Translations under genes and position numbers: made by a program
From: Hymenopus coronatus
Lineage: Eukaryota; Arthropoda; Insecta; Mantodea; Hymenopodidae
Reading direction: 5' to 3'
Length of the DNA stretch: 64,000 nt
NCBI GenBank assembly: GCA_030762935.1
Contig: CM060899.1
Span: forward strand, 17,653,001-17,717,000
Notes under the pieces: model-generated
Databases searched by the model: none
Seen by the model: only the letters and a program-made list of their open reading frames with translations
What the model was told of the DNA's origin: nothing
Shown here: positions 22,384-32,952 of the stretch, piece by piece
Layout: every line of letters begins with the position of its first letter
Position numbering within the stretch: the first letter of the stretch is position 1

Positions 22384-23237
22384 TACTTTCGCTATACGAA
22401 CTATTTACATAGTGTATAGAGAAGGTATTGTATTGCACCCAAAAATTTGTAACCGAGATTTCACCGGAAATACATGTTTTGGGTCCCCCTGAATCCAAAA
22501 AAAGCATTTTTACAAAAATATCCGTGTGTGTCTGTGTGTCTACGGAGAGCATAGCTCAAAAACGAAAAGACCGTTAAAAAACAAATTTTGTATTTAGGTT
22601 TGGTATCTTCCAAGGATGCGACACGAAGATTTTCAAGAACATCCCCCGACCCCCAACTACCCTTTACATGCAACTTTTTTCGAAAGTTTTGATTTTCTAA
22701 AAAATGGCTTTAAAGATTTTGATTAAAATATCGTATATTACAGTTATTTACATGCTAAATAAAAGCTTGATTTTCTGGGAATAGCCTCTAAAGACTACTT
22801 TATTCTGGATGAATTTTACGGAATTTTGCATATCTGCTAAACCGTAAGAGACGGATTTAAACTCACTACACAGAAAATGTAGAGCACATTATAACACACA
22901 TATTATGTTGTATACTTTTTTCGTGGAGCTAATCGTTTTTGAGATATTCCTTGTTTTTGGTTTCAGCTTTGAAAAACTTAACTTTTCTCATACAGGAATT
23001 TGTCAACTCCATGCACACAAATAAAGGAACGTCATTCACATAGCAACCAGCTTTTGACTATCACTTTAACCTATAGTATTCATTATTTCGCTTCTACTTA
23101 CAAGAAAGCAAGTAACAAGACTATTTCTGTTAATTCTTTCTCGATTAGCATGAAGTAAATTGAAGCATTAGATTTTTAACAATAATTTGTTGGAGAGGTG
23201 TAGAGAAAGTCATGTGAATGGAACACATCAGATTTTT
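22384..23237 (-). mobile_element. Element H, full length
   Basis: R end 'actttcgctatacgaactat', microsatellite 'tgtgtgtctgtgtgtc' (22523-22540), complete body, L end at 'gaacacatcagatttttc'. About 854 bp, and a good reference copy. Confidence 0.92.
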
Positions 23238-24084
23238 CTCCATGAAGTCAACAACTACCAGAAGATTATCTGCGACATAGGTTCTATTGCAAAAGATGAC
23301 TACTCACCACAACAAAATAAAATCCTTAAGATAAATACAACTTCAACTAACGACATCCGAGCCCTTACAAAACTGTTTTCACACTTTCCGTGACCCAAAT
23401 TCCAAAAGACTCTGAAATTACCAGTGATAACAGTTACAAGAGTGTTTTACAAAGATCGTCATCTCCTGCCCCTGTGCGCTGTTGAATTACAAAACAGTGA
23501 ACAAGGAAAGAAGATCCTTGAAGTCAAACACATTCAGCATGCTTTAATAAAAGTGGAATACCGCAAGAAACCCACAAACATCCCTCAATGCACTTGATAC
23601 CAGCGCTACGGGCATACTAAACACTTCTATCGACTTACACCTCGATGTGTAAAGTGTCCCTCTGACCATCATTTCTCTGAATGCCAAAAATATAAAGATA
23701 CTTAGACCTCCTGCGAGAACTGCGGAGAAGCTCATCCGGCAAATTTTAGAGGCTGTTGTTCTTACTTGAAATTAAAAAATAAACCCAATACTATTGTACC
23801 AGAGCCCATAACACTTGCACCTGGGACATTTTCCGAAGTTGATACCAAGCTCCCACACTTCTGCTCCTAAAACTCCTCAGTGGCCACGCTCTGCTCCTCC
23901 AGAAGATAAAAGTTACCAGTATTCCACTCGGCAACCATTTACACAAAATTCTTCTTCTGTTTGTTCCTCCCTCGATGACACTGGAAACCTTATTCAGTTA
24001 GCTATTAATTTTTCTAGCACCATACCTACTAAACATCAAATCCTTTTTATTACAGATTTTTACAAGTTTGCTTGCAAATGACCA
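23238..24084 (+). pseudogene. Jockey-type LINE, ORF1 (gag-like) remnant
   Basis: The decayed frame encodes the C-terminal part of a Jockey-clade gag protein. It shows LLPLCAVELQ (the 'PLPLFFVDL'-like block), then IPQCT..YQRYGHTKHF, then two zinc-knuckle-like motifs: CVKCPSDHHFSEC (about 23648-23684) and CENCGEAHPANFRGC (about 23712-23756). Stops interrupt it (tga at 23392, tga at 23597, tag at 23704) and the first knuckle has lost Cys. In intact elements this RNA-binding protein coats the LINE RNA. A serine/proline-rich tail continues to about 24081. The 5' end is missing, with an H copy immediately upstream. Confidence 0.82.
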
Positions 24085-25701
24085 CTAAAATCAAGATTAT
24101 ACATTCTCTCAACTATACTAAATTGGAACGCTAAGGGAACCAAAGCCAAGCGGGAAGTCTTTCTGGAATCGATCTCAAGACACAACGTCGCAGTAGTTTT
24201 TATCACTGAGACTCACCTAGCACGACAGGAAAAGTTTTCAGTACCTGGTCACACAGCGTATAGGTCCGATCGCAATGCTCTCGTCGCCTCGGGTGGAGTG
24301 GCCATCTTCATTCGAAAGGACGTACACCACCACTCGGTCCTACTACCCCAACTACCTAGCCTCGAAGCTTGACAGTTCAAATATCCATGCAAAACTGCCC
24401 TAAAACGACAATGATCTCAGCATACAAGCCACCAGGACTCTGTCTTAATGACCTTATTCTCTGACACAGTGCCGACCCTTCTCGTGGGGGATCTAAATAG
24501 TAAACACGAAACATGGGGACAACTCCAAATGGAAGGCGTTTATTAACAGCAGCTGAGCGCAATGCAGTCAACATCCTAGCCCAACCTGGTGCTACTTTTT
24601 TACGCAAAATGTAGCACCTGACACACTAGATATAGCATTTTACAAAAATGTATCAGTCAATCCCACAATGGCAGTTCTACCTGAACTGGACTCCGACCAC
24701 TCCCCAGTCCTGATGCCTTTTGACGAAAATCTGATTTTACGTCCACAATCCACTAGGAGACTCAGCAGAGGTTTCATACACTGGGAAACCTTCCAACATG
24801 TAATTGATAACGAGCTAAAACCTGCGTGCAATCTGAAAAGTCCCAGTGATGAAGAAGCAGCAATTCTTATCTTCACAAAGGCCATAACTTCAGCCACAGA
24901 CAAATCCACTGCTTCAGCTAGACATCAGCAACAAAGAAAACCCTTTCTTGAAACTTTGCCCTCTAGCATCAGATGTCTCTTGAAAGAAAAACACAAAATG
25001 TGCCGGATTTGGCAGAAGTACAGAGAAACCTGGCAACTTCATCGTTTGAACCAACTCGCACGAAAAGTAATAAAAAACAAATGGATGAATACCGGTATTC
25101 TTATCAACGGCACCTCTCCAGCATTTCACCAGAAGATTCATCCTTGTGGAAGGAAACCAAAAGAATATTAAAAGAACCGACTCTTATTCCACCCTTAATA
25201 CAAGATGGAAAACACTACAAAGCCGATTTTGAGAAGACGGAACTATTCGCAAATACTCTAAAAAGAATCTTCAGCTCAAATCCTGTGATTAACGAAGAAT
25301 TCAACAAAATTGAACGTTTTCCTGATTCTTATACCACTGTTCCAATCTCCATTGACTTCACCTCGCCAAAAGAAATCTTGTTAATAACCCAGCAACTACC
25401 AGCAAGGAAATCGCCTGGTCATGACTTGAATCCAAATTTTATATGAAAACATCTGACTCGCAAAGCACTAGCTATTCTAGCCACACGCAATATTTATTGT
25501 TATTCATAAGCCTGGAAAAATCCCCTCAGAGCCAAACAATTACCGCCCTAAAGTCTACTACCCGTTCGGTCTAAAGTCTATGAAAACATTATACTGAAGC
25601 GTTTAACAAAATGTCTCAACAAAGTATCAGTATTACGTCCCTTTCAATTCGGTTTCCGTCGTACAATCACCAAGATGAACATCGCAGTGGTTGACCAAAT
25701 G
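24085..25701 (+). pseudogene. Jockey-type LINE, ORF2 (endonuclease + RT) remnant
   Basis: ORF2 follows ORF1 directly. The first 100 codons read LEWNAKGTKAKREVFLE...VFITETHL...PGHTAYRSDRN...ASGGVAIFIRKDV, an APE-type endonuclease with its ETHL motif. Later LLVGDLNSKHETWG and LDSDHSPV carry further endonuclease catalytic motifs (GDLN, SDH). The linker frame (24668-25440) shifts by one base near 25140. The RT domain starts with KSPGHD, then IPSEPNNYRP, KVYENIILKRL and FQFGFRR (to about 25660). It ends before the catalytic FADD-type motif, because mariner sequence begins at 25702. A deletion of roughly 30 codons lies near 25450-25500. Inactive. Confidence 0.88.
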
Positions 25702-26553
25702 AGGTTACCAGTCCAGAAATTGTAAAGAAAATCCACAAAATGATATTGGATGACCGTCGACTGAAACTGCGTGAGCTAGCAGACATTACAGCATTTCAAA
25801 AAGCTCTGTACATCGCATACTGACTGAAAATTTGGATATGAAGAAGTTGTGTGCAAGTTGGGTACCGCGTTTGCTCACAATAGAAAAAAAAAAAGAACAG
25901 CGTCTTGAGCATGTTTCTGTCGAGTATTTGACAATGTTTCGCTTCAATTAAGCTGAGTGTTTGCGTCGATTCATAACAATGAATAAAGTCTGGGTCCATT
26001 ACTTCACATCTGAAGTGAACAATCAAAACAGTGGATTGGAAAGGGAGAATCAGCTCCAGAAAAGACGAACACAGTTTCATCTGAAGGCAAGGTCATGGCG
26101 TCAGTTTTCTGCAACATACGCAGGATAATTTTCACTGATTATCTCAGAAAAGGAAAATAATCAATAGGAAATGTTATGCAAACTTAAAAAAAAAAAAAAA
26201 AATGATTCAGTTCTCACACCCATTATCGCCAGGGCCGAAATCAATGAGTTAAAGTTCGAATATCATCCTCATGCAACCTTTTTGGCTCCCTTTGATTATT
26301 TTCTGTTTCCAAACTTGAAGAAATGGCTTGGTGGTAGAAAATTTGCCAACAACGAAGAGATGGGGTCTGCAGTTGATAGCTATTTTGAATATCTCGAGAG
26401 TTCTCACTATAAAGAGGGTATCGAAGCTATGGAACTTCGCTGAGAAAAGCGTCTTCAGCTGAAAGGAGTCTTTGTAGAGAAATAAAGATGTTTTCCCCCC
26501 AAAATTTGTTGTGCTTTGTTTGTTAGGTCGGGTACTCCTGAGACACCCTCGGA
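25702..26553 (+). pseudogene. Mariner transposon C, 5'-truncated transposase
   Basis: It starts abruptly at EVTSPEIVKKIHKMILDDRR (linker helix of the DNA-binding region) and runs in broken frames through the first-Asp block. The second-Asp region is collapsed around an A17 run (26184-26202). It ends with INELKFEYHPH.TFLAPFDYFLFPNLKKWLGGRKFANNEE, containing the third catalytic Asp (FDYFLF). The C terminus finishes at a stop near 26443. The right terminal repeat AGGTCGGGTACTCCTGAGAC, then ACCCTCGG, lies at 26525-26552. The 5' terminal repeat and the first 60 or so codons are absent. It belongs to a different mariner lineage from copy B, judging by the ends. Confidence 0.87.
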
Positions 26554-27216
26554 TAACAACGCAGTTTCATCCAACCTCTCCACATAGTGTTTGTCTTAGA
26601 ATCTTCCCACCCTGTCCTTTGACCTGAACCGAAAATGAAACTTTCATAATTGGTTAAGGTTTGATTGCCAGACTTTTCACCTCAAACCAATAGGAAACGG
26701 TCTGCGAGCCGCTTAAGCAAAATACTTTCGTTTCCCACCCATTTTTCCGCTCACTTTGTTCCAGCCAGTAACATTTTAGAATAACAACTGATGAAGGTGA
26801 TTCTGCCAACATAAAATAAAGAGAAATGAAACCCAATATATGGACACGTTTTTGCTCTCGACTCCGCATTGTAACTACCAATGAACAAGTGCATGTCTAA
26901 TGCCTATTTTAGAAATTAAATAGCATATTTTAACGTCATGCACACAAATGCAATGTCTGCTATGCGTTGGATGGTCGCAGTGCAAGCTAACCTGAGCTGC
27001 TTCTACAGCCTCTTGTTAGAATGACCGCATGTTAAAGTTTGGGGTTTGGCAAGCAGCTGGAGTGTATGTAACATAACGTTTTCAAGAGCCGCACAACGGT
27101 GCTTACCTTGCTATCAAAGTGCACTATAGTCCCTAAGTACCCACATATCCCGAAATCCAGGTATTTCCATAAGAGACGAAATCTCCACAATAGCACTAAA
27201 ACCCACGACTAAAAAT
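26554..27216. other. Spacer, no recognised gene
   Basis: About 660 bp of apparently low-copy sequence. Short open frames on both strands lack family motifs. 'gatgaaggtgattctgccaac' (26793) looked repeat-like but I cannot assign it. Confidence 0.4.
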
Positions 27217-27298
27217 CTGATGTATTACATTAAGTGGCCCGTTCTTCAACAAGAAATGCTTAAAAAACATGATGTGTTCCATTCACATGACTTTCCAT
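27217..27298 (+). mobile_element. Two stubs of H L end
   Basis: TCTGATGTATTACATT at 27217 and 'catgatgtgttccattcaca' at 27268, each cut off within 30 bp. Confidence 0.55.
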
Positions 27299-27341
27299 AA
27301 CTGTTCCACATGTAAACTAGTCTTACAAAAGGTTATTGACT

Positions 27342-27560
27342 GCCTCCGTGGTCGAGTGGTCATCAAGCGGATTTCTCACCCGGTAGTTCCGGGTTCGATT
27401 CCCCACAGAGTCTGGAAGTATGTATATTGTGTGTGTTTGAGGAAAATTAAAGTGATTTAAATCCAACGTGAAAACCTACAGACAACGAGTGGCTTCTAAT
27501 ACAGAGCCCCAGATCTCAGTTTAGATTGTAAACGGGTCTACATATATGAAACTATAAAAA
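27342..27560 (+). mobile_element. tRNA-headed SINE, well preserved head
   Basis: The head CTCCGTGGTCGAGTGGTCAT is followed by 'ttctcacccggtagtt' and a B box CCGGGTTCGATTCCCC. The outer arms CTCCGTG and CACAGAG can pair at 6 of 7 positions. The tail continues 'tatgtatattgtgtgtgtttg' to an A-rich end near 27560. Mismatched T-stem and the long unrelated tail argue against a functional tRNA gene. Confidence 0.72.
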
Positions 27561-27563
27561 AAA

Positions 27564-28414
27564 TCTGATATGTTCCATTCACATAACTTTCTCTACAACT
27601 CTACAACAAATTACTCTATTTACTTCATCTAATCGAGAAAAAATTACTAGAAACAGTCTTATTATGTGCTTCCTTGTTATTAGAAGCAAAATAAGGGAGT
27701 ACCATAGGTTAAAGTGATAGTCAAAAGCTGGTTGCTCTACGACTGAAGTTCCTTTTTTTGTATGGACACCAGTTCACAATGTCCTGCATGAGAAAAGTAT
27801 AAGTCTTTATAGCTGAAACCAAAAACAAGGAATATCTCAAAAACAATCAAGTCTAGGAAAAAAAAATTATATATAATATAAATTGTGTGTTTTAAGGTGC
27901 TCTACATTTGTTGTGTGGTAAGTTTTTGTCCATCTCTTACGGTTTACTAGTTTTGCAAAATTCCGTAAAATTGACCAAGAATACAGTAGTCTTCAGAGGT
28001 TATTCCCAGAAAATTCAAAATAAAATTTTATTTGTCATGTAAATATCTTTATTATACGACATTTTAATCAAAATCGTTAGAGCCATTTTTTAGAAAATCA
28101 AAATTTTCGAAAAAAGTTCCATGTAAAGGGTAGTTTGGGGTGGGAGAATTTTTCTCAAATCTTCGTGTCGCATCCCTGGAAGATACTAAGCTTAAATACC
28201 AAGTTTGGTATTTTACCGACTTTTCGTTTTTGAGTTATCGTGTCCACAGACGCACGGACACACGGACACAGACACGGACCTTTTTCTGAAAATGCAATTT
28301 ATGGATACAGGGGACCCTAAAACATGTATTTCCGGTGAAATCTCGGTATCGAATTTTTGGGTGGAGTGCAATTCCTTCTCTATACACTATGTACATAGTG
28401 CGTATAGAGAAAGT
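27564..28414 (+). mobile_element. Element H, full length reference copy
   Basis: It runs from TCTGATATGTTCCATTCACA to 'agtgcgtatagagaaagt', 851 bp, with all family blocks: CA microsatellite with CGGACA interruptions at 28250-28277, palindrome AAATACCAAGTTTGGTATTT (28194-28213) and hairpin CACTATGTACATAGTG (28385-28400). The 155-codon frame over its R half is not conserved in other copies. Confidence 0.93.
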
Positions 28415-28934
28415 AAAAATGTGTACAACATGAATTGTGTTTTTCAAAGAGATCTACATATTTTGTGCAGCAAGTTTTTGTCTATCTCTATGCAAAATCC
28501 AGCAAAAATCATCCAGAATAAAGATGTCCTCAGAGAATATTCCCAGAAAATTCCAGATATGCATTTTATTTGGCATGTGAATATCTTAAATATAATTAAT
28601 ATCTTAATATCAAAATCATTAGACATTTTAGAGAAAATCAAAATTTTCGAAAATTTTCCATGTAAAGGGTAGTTAGGGGTCGGGGGATTTCCTTGAAAAT
28701 CTTCGTATCGAATCCTGGGAAGATACCGAACTTGAAACAGAGTTTGGTATTTAACAGTCTTTTCGCTTTTGAGCTATGCTTCCCACAGACACACACACAC
28801 ACAAAGATTTTTGTAAAAAAAATGTATTCGGGGGGTCTCAAAACATGTATTTCCGGTGAAATATCGGTATCAAATTTTGGGTGCAATACAATACCTTCTG
28901 TATACTCTCTGTACATAGTACATGCAGAAAAAGT
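28415..28934 (+). mobile_element. Element H, L third missing
   Basis: It starts inside the body at 'aaaatgtgtacaacatgaatt', in the A-run that normally follows 'ctccacgaaa', and ends 'agtacatgcagaaaaagt'. The A-run joins it to the previous R end. Confidence 0.82.
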
Positions 28935-29178
28935 AAAAAGGAATATACTAGGCTAAAATAAGGGTCAAATATTTTAAAAGCTGGTCGCCATAAGAAACAA
29001 TTGAAGTTCGATTCGCTTTGTAGTAAAATAAAAGAGACGAAACGAAAGGTGTCTTCTCGTTTGTGAAAAGTTATCTAGTTTAAAATTGAAACCAATAAAA
29101 AGGAATATCCTGAAAATGGTTCAGTCTGAAAGAAAAACGCATTTGACATAAACATTATGGGTTTAATGAGATATACAT
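28935..29178 (+). mobile_element. Element H, internal L-side piece
   Basis: 'ggaatatactaggctaaaataa' to 'gtttaatgagatatacattt'. Neither terminus is present. Confidence 0.7.
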
Positions 29179-29182
29179 TTTT

Positions 29183-30061
29183 ACTTTCTCTAGCCCCGTA
29201 TGTACAATGTACATAGGGATAGAGAAGTATTGTATTCCACCAAAAAATTCGATACCGAAATTTTACCAGAAATACATGTTTTAGGACCCCTTGTATCCAA
29301 AAAAAGCATTTTCAGAAAAAGGTCCGTGTGTCCGTGTGTCAATGTGCCCGTGTGTCTGTGAACACGATAATTCAAAAACGAAAAGTATCTAAAGTACCAA
29401 ACTTGGTATTTAAGTTTAGTATTTTCCAGGGATGCGACAAGAAGATTTTGAGATAAATCCCCCCCAACCCAAACTACCTTTACATGGAACTTTTTTGGAA
29501 AATGTTTATTTTCTCAAAAATGCCTCTAACGATTTTGATTAAAATATCGTATATTAAAGACATTTACCTGACAAATAAAACTCATATCTTGAATTTTCTG
29601 GGAATAGCCTCTAAGGACTTGTTTATTCTCGATGAGTTTTGCTTAATTTGGCATAACCAGTAAACCGTAAGAAATAGACAAAAACTTGCTATACAAACAT
29701 TTAGGTTATGTCAATTACATTTTTTTCGTGGAGCTTGCCGTTTTCCAGGTATTCTTTGTTATTAGTTTCCGTTGTAAAGTATTAACACTTTTCTCAGACA
29801 GGAGAGTCTGTTTTTCTTTTGTTCTACTCCTGGCCAAGAGAAGAAGCGATTTGTTATGACAATCGCATAACGACAGCTTTTAAAACAGTTGACTATCGGT
29901 ATTCCCTAGTGTATTCCCTTATTTTGTTTCTACTTATAAGGAACTAAATAATAAGAACATTGTGCTAAAGATTAGCAAGGTGCAGAAAGAAGAATACTCT
30001 TATGTTAGAAGTTTGTAGAACAGCTAGAGAAAGTCATGTGAGTGTTACACATCAGATTTTT
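29183..30061 (-). mobile_element. Element H, full length, second hairpin subfamily
   Basis: The R end ACTTTCTCTAGCCCCGTATG has a hairpin 'tatgtacaatgtacata' in 'cccgtatgtac...cataggg'. The microsatellite contains TGTGTCCGTGTGTC. The L end belongs to the 'gctagagaaag' type (GTGAGTGTTACACATCAGAT). About 879 bp. Confidence 0.92.
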
Positions 30062-30377
30062 ATGTTATAAGTTCCTCTCTATCTCTTAAGGTTTGTCAGT
30101 AATGTAAAATTCAGCAAAATTCATTTAGAATAAAGAGGTCTTCATAGGCTATTCCCAAGAAATTTAAAATATAAGTATTATTTTGAGAAAACCAAAATTT
30201 TTGAAAGTTTTTGCATATAAAGAGTAGTTTAGTTTGGGGAGATTTTCTTGAAAATCTTCGTGTTGAATTCTTGGAACATACTAAACTTCAGTACCAAATT
30301 TGGTATTTAATAGTCTTTTTGTTTTTAGCTAAGCTGACCATAGGGGCACGCGCGCGCGCACTCACACACATACACAC
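30062..30377 (+). mobile_element. Element H, internal piece ending in microsatellite
   Basis: From 'ttcctctctatctcttaagg' to the GC/CA microsatellite at 30350-30377, where the strand switches. Confidence 0.72.
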
Positions 30378-31268
30378 AATATCTTCCAAGGATGCGACAT
30401 GAATATTTTTAAGGAAATCCTCCACTCCCAATTACCCTTTACATGAAAAAAATGTTGAGTTTCTCAAAAATTACCCTAACAATTTTGATTAAAATCTCGT
30501 ATATATAGGATATTTACAAGACAAATAAAAGATATATCTTGAATTTTCTGGGAATAGCTTCTGTAGACCTCTTTGTTCTGGATGAAGTTTTCTGAATTTT
30601 GTATAACGGGTAAACCGTAAGAGATATACAAAAACGTTGCAGCACCGTGGCCGAGTGGTCAGACCATTCGCCTCTCACCTAGATGGCCCGGGTTCGATCC
30701 CAAGCGACCGCATGTGAGATTTGCGGTGGACAAAGCGGCGCAGGGCGGTTTTTTCCGGGTTCTCCGGTTTCCCCCGCCATCGCATTCCACTGGGGCTCCA
30801 TCTTCATGTATCATCAGTGTCATCGCCTGCGGTGCCAGAACAGTAAAAGCGCGCGTTTAACACTACCAAAAAAAAAAAAGAAGAAAAACTAGATAAATAC
30901 CTACTAAACTTAGCTGTAGATCTCGTTAAAAACACACAGTTTATATTATATACATTTTTTTTTTGTGGAGTTGACCGCTTTTGAGCCATTTCTTGTTATT
31001 GTTTTCAGTTTTAAAATGGCTAAAATTTTCACATACGGTGACTTTTCAGCTCCTGGCCACGTAGAGAATCGGAATTCAATCCCATAGAAACCATATTTTA
31101 TAACATTTGACCATCGGTTTAGCCTAGTTATTTCTTTATTTCCTTTTTACTTAAGTAACTAAGTGATGAGACCGTTTCTGATGTTCATGATTATCATGAA
31201 ATAGAAGAATAATTAACAATTTGTTACAGAGATGTAGAGAAAGTCATGTGAATGGAAGACAGATTTTT
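30378..31268 (-). mobile_element. Element H, L two thirds, interrupted by a SINE
   Basis: It starts at 'atcttccaaggatgcgacatg' (just inside the missing R region). It is interrupted at about 30641 by the SINE, resumes at about 30900 ('gtagatctcgttaaaaacac') and ends 'gaatggaagacagatttttt'. Confidence 0.8.
30645..30890 (+). mobile_element. SINE D, copy 1 (tRNA head + CGG-rich body)
   Basis: The head GCACCGTGGCCGAGTGGTCA has 'ttcgcctctcacctagatgg' in anticodon-arm position and a B box CCCGGGTTCGATCCC. The body contains 'gatttgcggtggacaaagcg' and 'ttttccgggttctccgg'. The 3' part is 'tatcatcagtgtcatcgcctg' and ends in an A run. It shares its first 170 bp with 31596-31900 and its last 180 bp with 51779-51955. 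Confidence 0.85.
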
Positions 31269-31595
31269 TTTTATAGTCATTTAGCCTCTCCTTGTGAAAT
31301 CGCCCTAGTTACCATGCTACCTTCATACACCCGACAGAGGACAATGGAGTTTTTCGGGCGTAAAAATCCATAGCATGGTTTCTTTCGGGAGGGAAGTAAA
31401 ACCGTTTGTTCCGTGTCGTTGATTTACGGTACGTAAAAGAACCTCAAGCCTGATAGAAAGGCATCTGAGCAAAATTAAGCGGTCTTTATCACTCAATTTA
31501 GAATGGGGCGCTGAGAACCACAATGCTTAAAGCGCATCCAGAAATAAGACACCATTTATTTATTTTCCTCCCCTTATGTGGAAGTGAAGTCCGCC
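31269..31595. other. Possible additional retroposon fragment
   Basis: 'gggagggaagtaaaaccg' followed by 'ggtacgtaaaagaacctcaa' resembles a short-repeat motif (tgcacgttaaagaaccc-like) that I associate with arthropod SINEs. This is recall-level similarity only, and no boxes or boundaries are visible. Confidence 0.3.
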
Positions 31596-31900
31596 TAGGA
31601 CTTAGATGCAGGTTCTAGGGGCTATAAGCCTGTTGAGGAAATAATGACACCTAACCACAGTATGGAGAACCTGGTCGTCCCGTAGCCAGGCATGGGGAAG
31701 TGGAGGATTTGAAGTGCAAGCGGGATGCAAGTTAGGAATGGCGTTGGTGGACCAATGGGTGGAATGAGAAGCGAGGAAAACCGAAAGACCCGGAGAAAAC
31801 CGCCCAGACGCCGTTTTGTCCACCACAAATCCCGCATGGATCGGACCTATGCCGCCTAGGTGGGAGGCGAGCGGTCTAACCACTGGGCCACGGCACCGCC
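31596..31900 (-). mobile_element. SINE D, copy 2 with a different 3' tail
   Basis: On the minus strand: GGCGGTGCCGTGGCCCAGTG head, degraded B box (GGTCCGATCC), then 'gatttgtggtggacaaaacg' and 'ggcggttttctccgggtc' as in copy 1. After 'cattccacc' it diverges into a distinct 150-bp tail (passing 'cccgcttgcacttcaaatcc') that copy 1 lacks. Confidence 0.82.
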
Positions 31901-32272
31901 CATCATATTATTATGAAAAACATTTTTTTTTATTATTTAAATACCTTTTCTTTGTTAAATTTTACATGCATCACCAAAAGAGGTTTAAAACTTTTTGTTG
32001 CATTATGAAAATGTGTAAATATAGTACTTATAGCCTTAAATACTGATTTTAACTTTTCAGGGATTGCATTTAAACTTTGATATTACCATTAATGAAATAC
32101 GGTTTTAACATCATTTTCTTCTAGCTATATTTATCCAAAAAGGTTGCCAGGGGCTGAAGATGAAAAGGGAAAGGCTTCTGACAGTATGGTTCATCTTTTC
32201 CACGGTAATAAACTCATTCTTTTGTTCCTGGAGGCTTTTTCAAGGGGCATGCGAAATGCTTTGAGAAAAAAA
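31901..32272. other. AT-rich spacer
   Basis: About 370 bp with no recognised repeat or gene. A 77-codon plus frame (32144-32377) runs into an H end and is not credible as a gene. Confidence 0.4.
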
Positions 32273-32508
32273 TCCGACGTGTTTCATTCACATGAATTCT
32301 TGCCTGTTCTGCAAACAAATACTCTTAACAAAATATCATGCTTTTATCTATATAAGGCTAATCGAGTTGAGCGTTAGTAGAAATGAATTCATTACTTCCA
32401 TCTTTATAATTAGAAGAGAAATATCGGAATACATTAGGCTGAAGCAGCACAATCAAATCTGTTGATACGCGATTGTCATTGGAATTCGGGTCTTTGCATG
32501 GTCAAGAG
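32273..32508 (+). mobile_element. Element H, L-end piece
   Basis: TCCGACGTGTTTCATTCACA to about 'tcaagagtaaaaac'. It is cut off where a second L end begins. Confidence 0.72.
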
Positions 32509-32952
32509 TAAAAACATCACACGACTTTCTCTAGCTGTTCTACAAAATTCATAAGATTCTTCTTTTCTCTGCACCTTGCTAATCGTGGTACTCATTAGCA
32601 CAATGTTCTTATTACTTAGTTCCGTGTAAGTAGGAAGAAAATAAGGGAATACACTAGGCTAAACCAATAGTCAAATGTTTTAAAAACTGTCGTTATGCAA
32701 TTGTCATTGCAAATCGCTTCTTTTCTTGGCCAGGAGTAGAACAAAAGAAAAACGGACACTCCCGTCTAAGAAAAGTATAAGTATACAGGGTGTTTCAAAA
32801 ATACGGGGCATAATTTCAGGTATGTATTTCCCACATGTAGACAATTAAATTAGTTCATTATAACATGTGTCCGGAAATGCTTCATTTCCGAGTTATGGCC
32901 TTCACAACATTGAAATTCACTGGAACGTTTTTCTTTCCGCAGGTTGTTGTCA

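Noticed and set aside
22384..23237. H as a classical TIR transposon or MITE
   Set aside because: The 11-bp inverse repeat is terminal only at R, ends otherwise differ, and no consistent target duplication is visible. Kept as Helentron-like but not proven.
27345..27415. Functional tRNA gene
   Set aside because: Good A- and B-box-like segments, but the T stem does not pair properly and a SINE-type tail follows.
28205..28672. 155-codon frame and similar frames of 60-150 codons in many places
   Set aside because: They fall in H copies, differ in phase and strand between copies, and are broken in most. The recurring peptide strings only reflect the shared DNA repeat.
30650..30712. Functional tRNA gene
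   Set aside because: The head continues into a body shared with other SINE D copies; no proper acceptor pairing at the 3' side.
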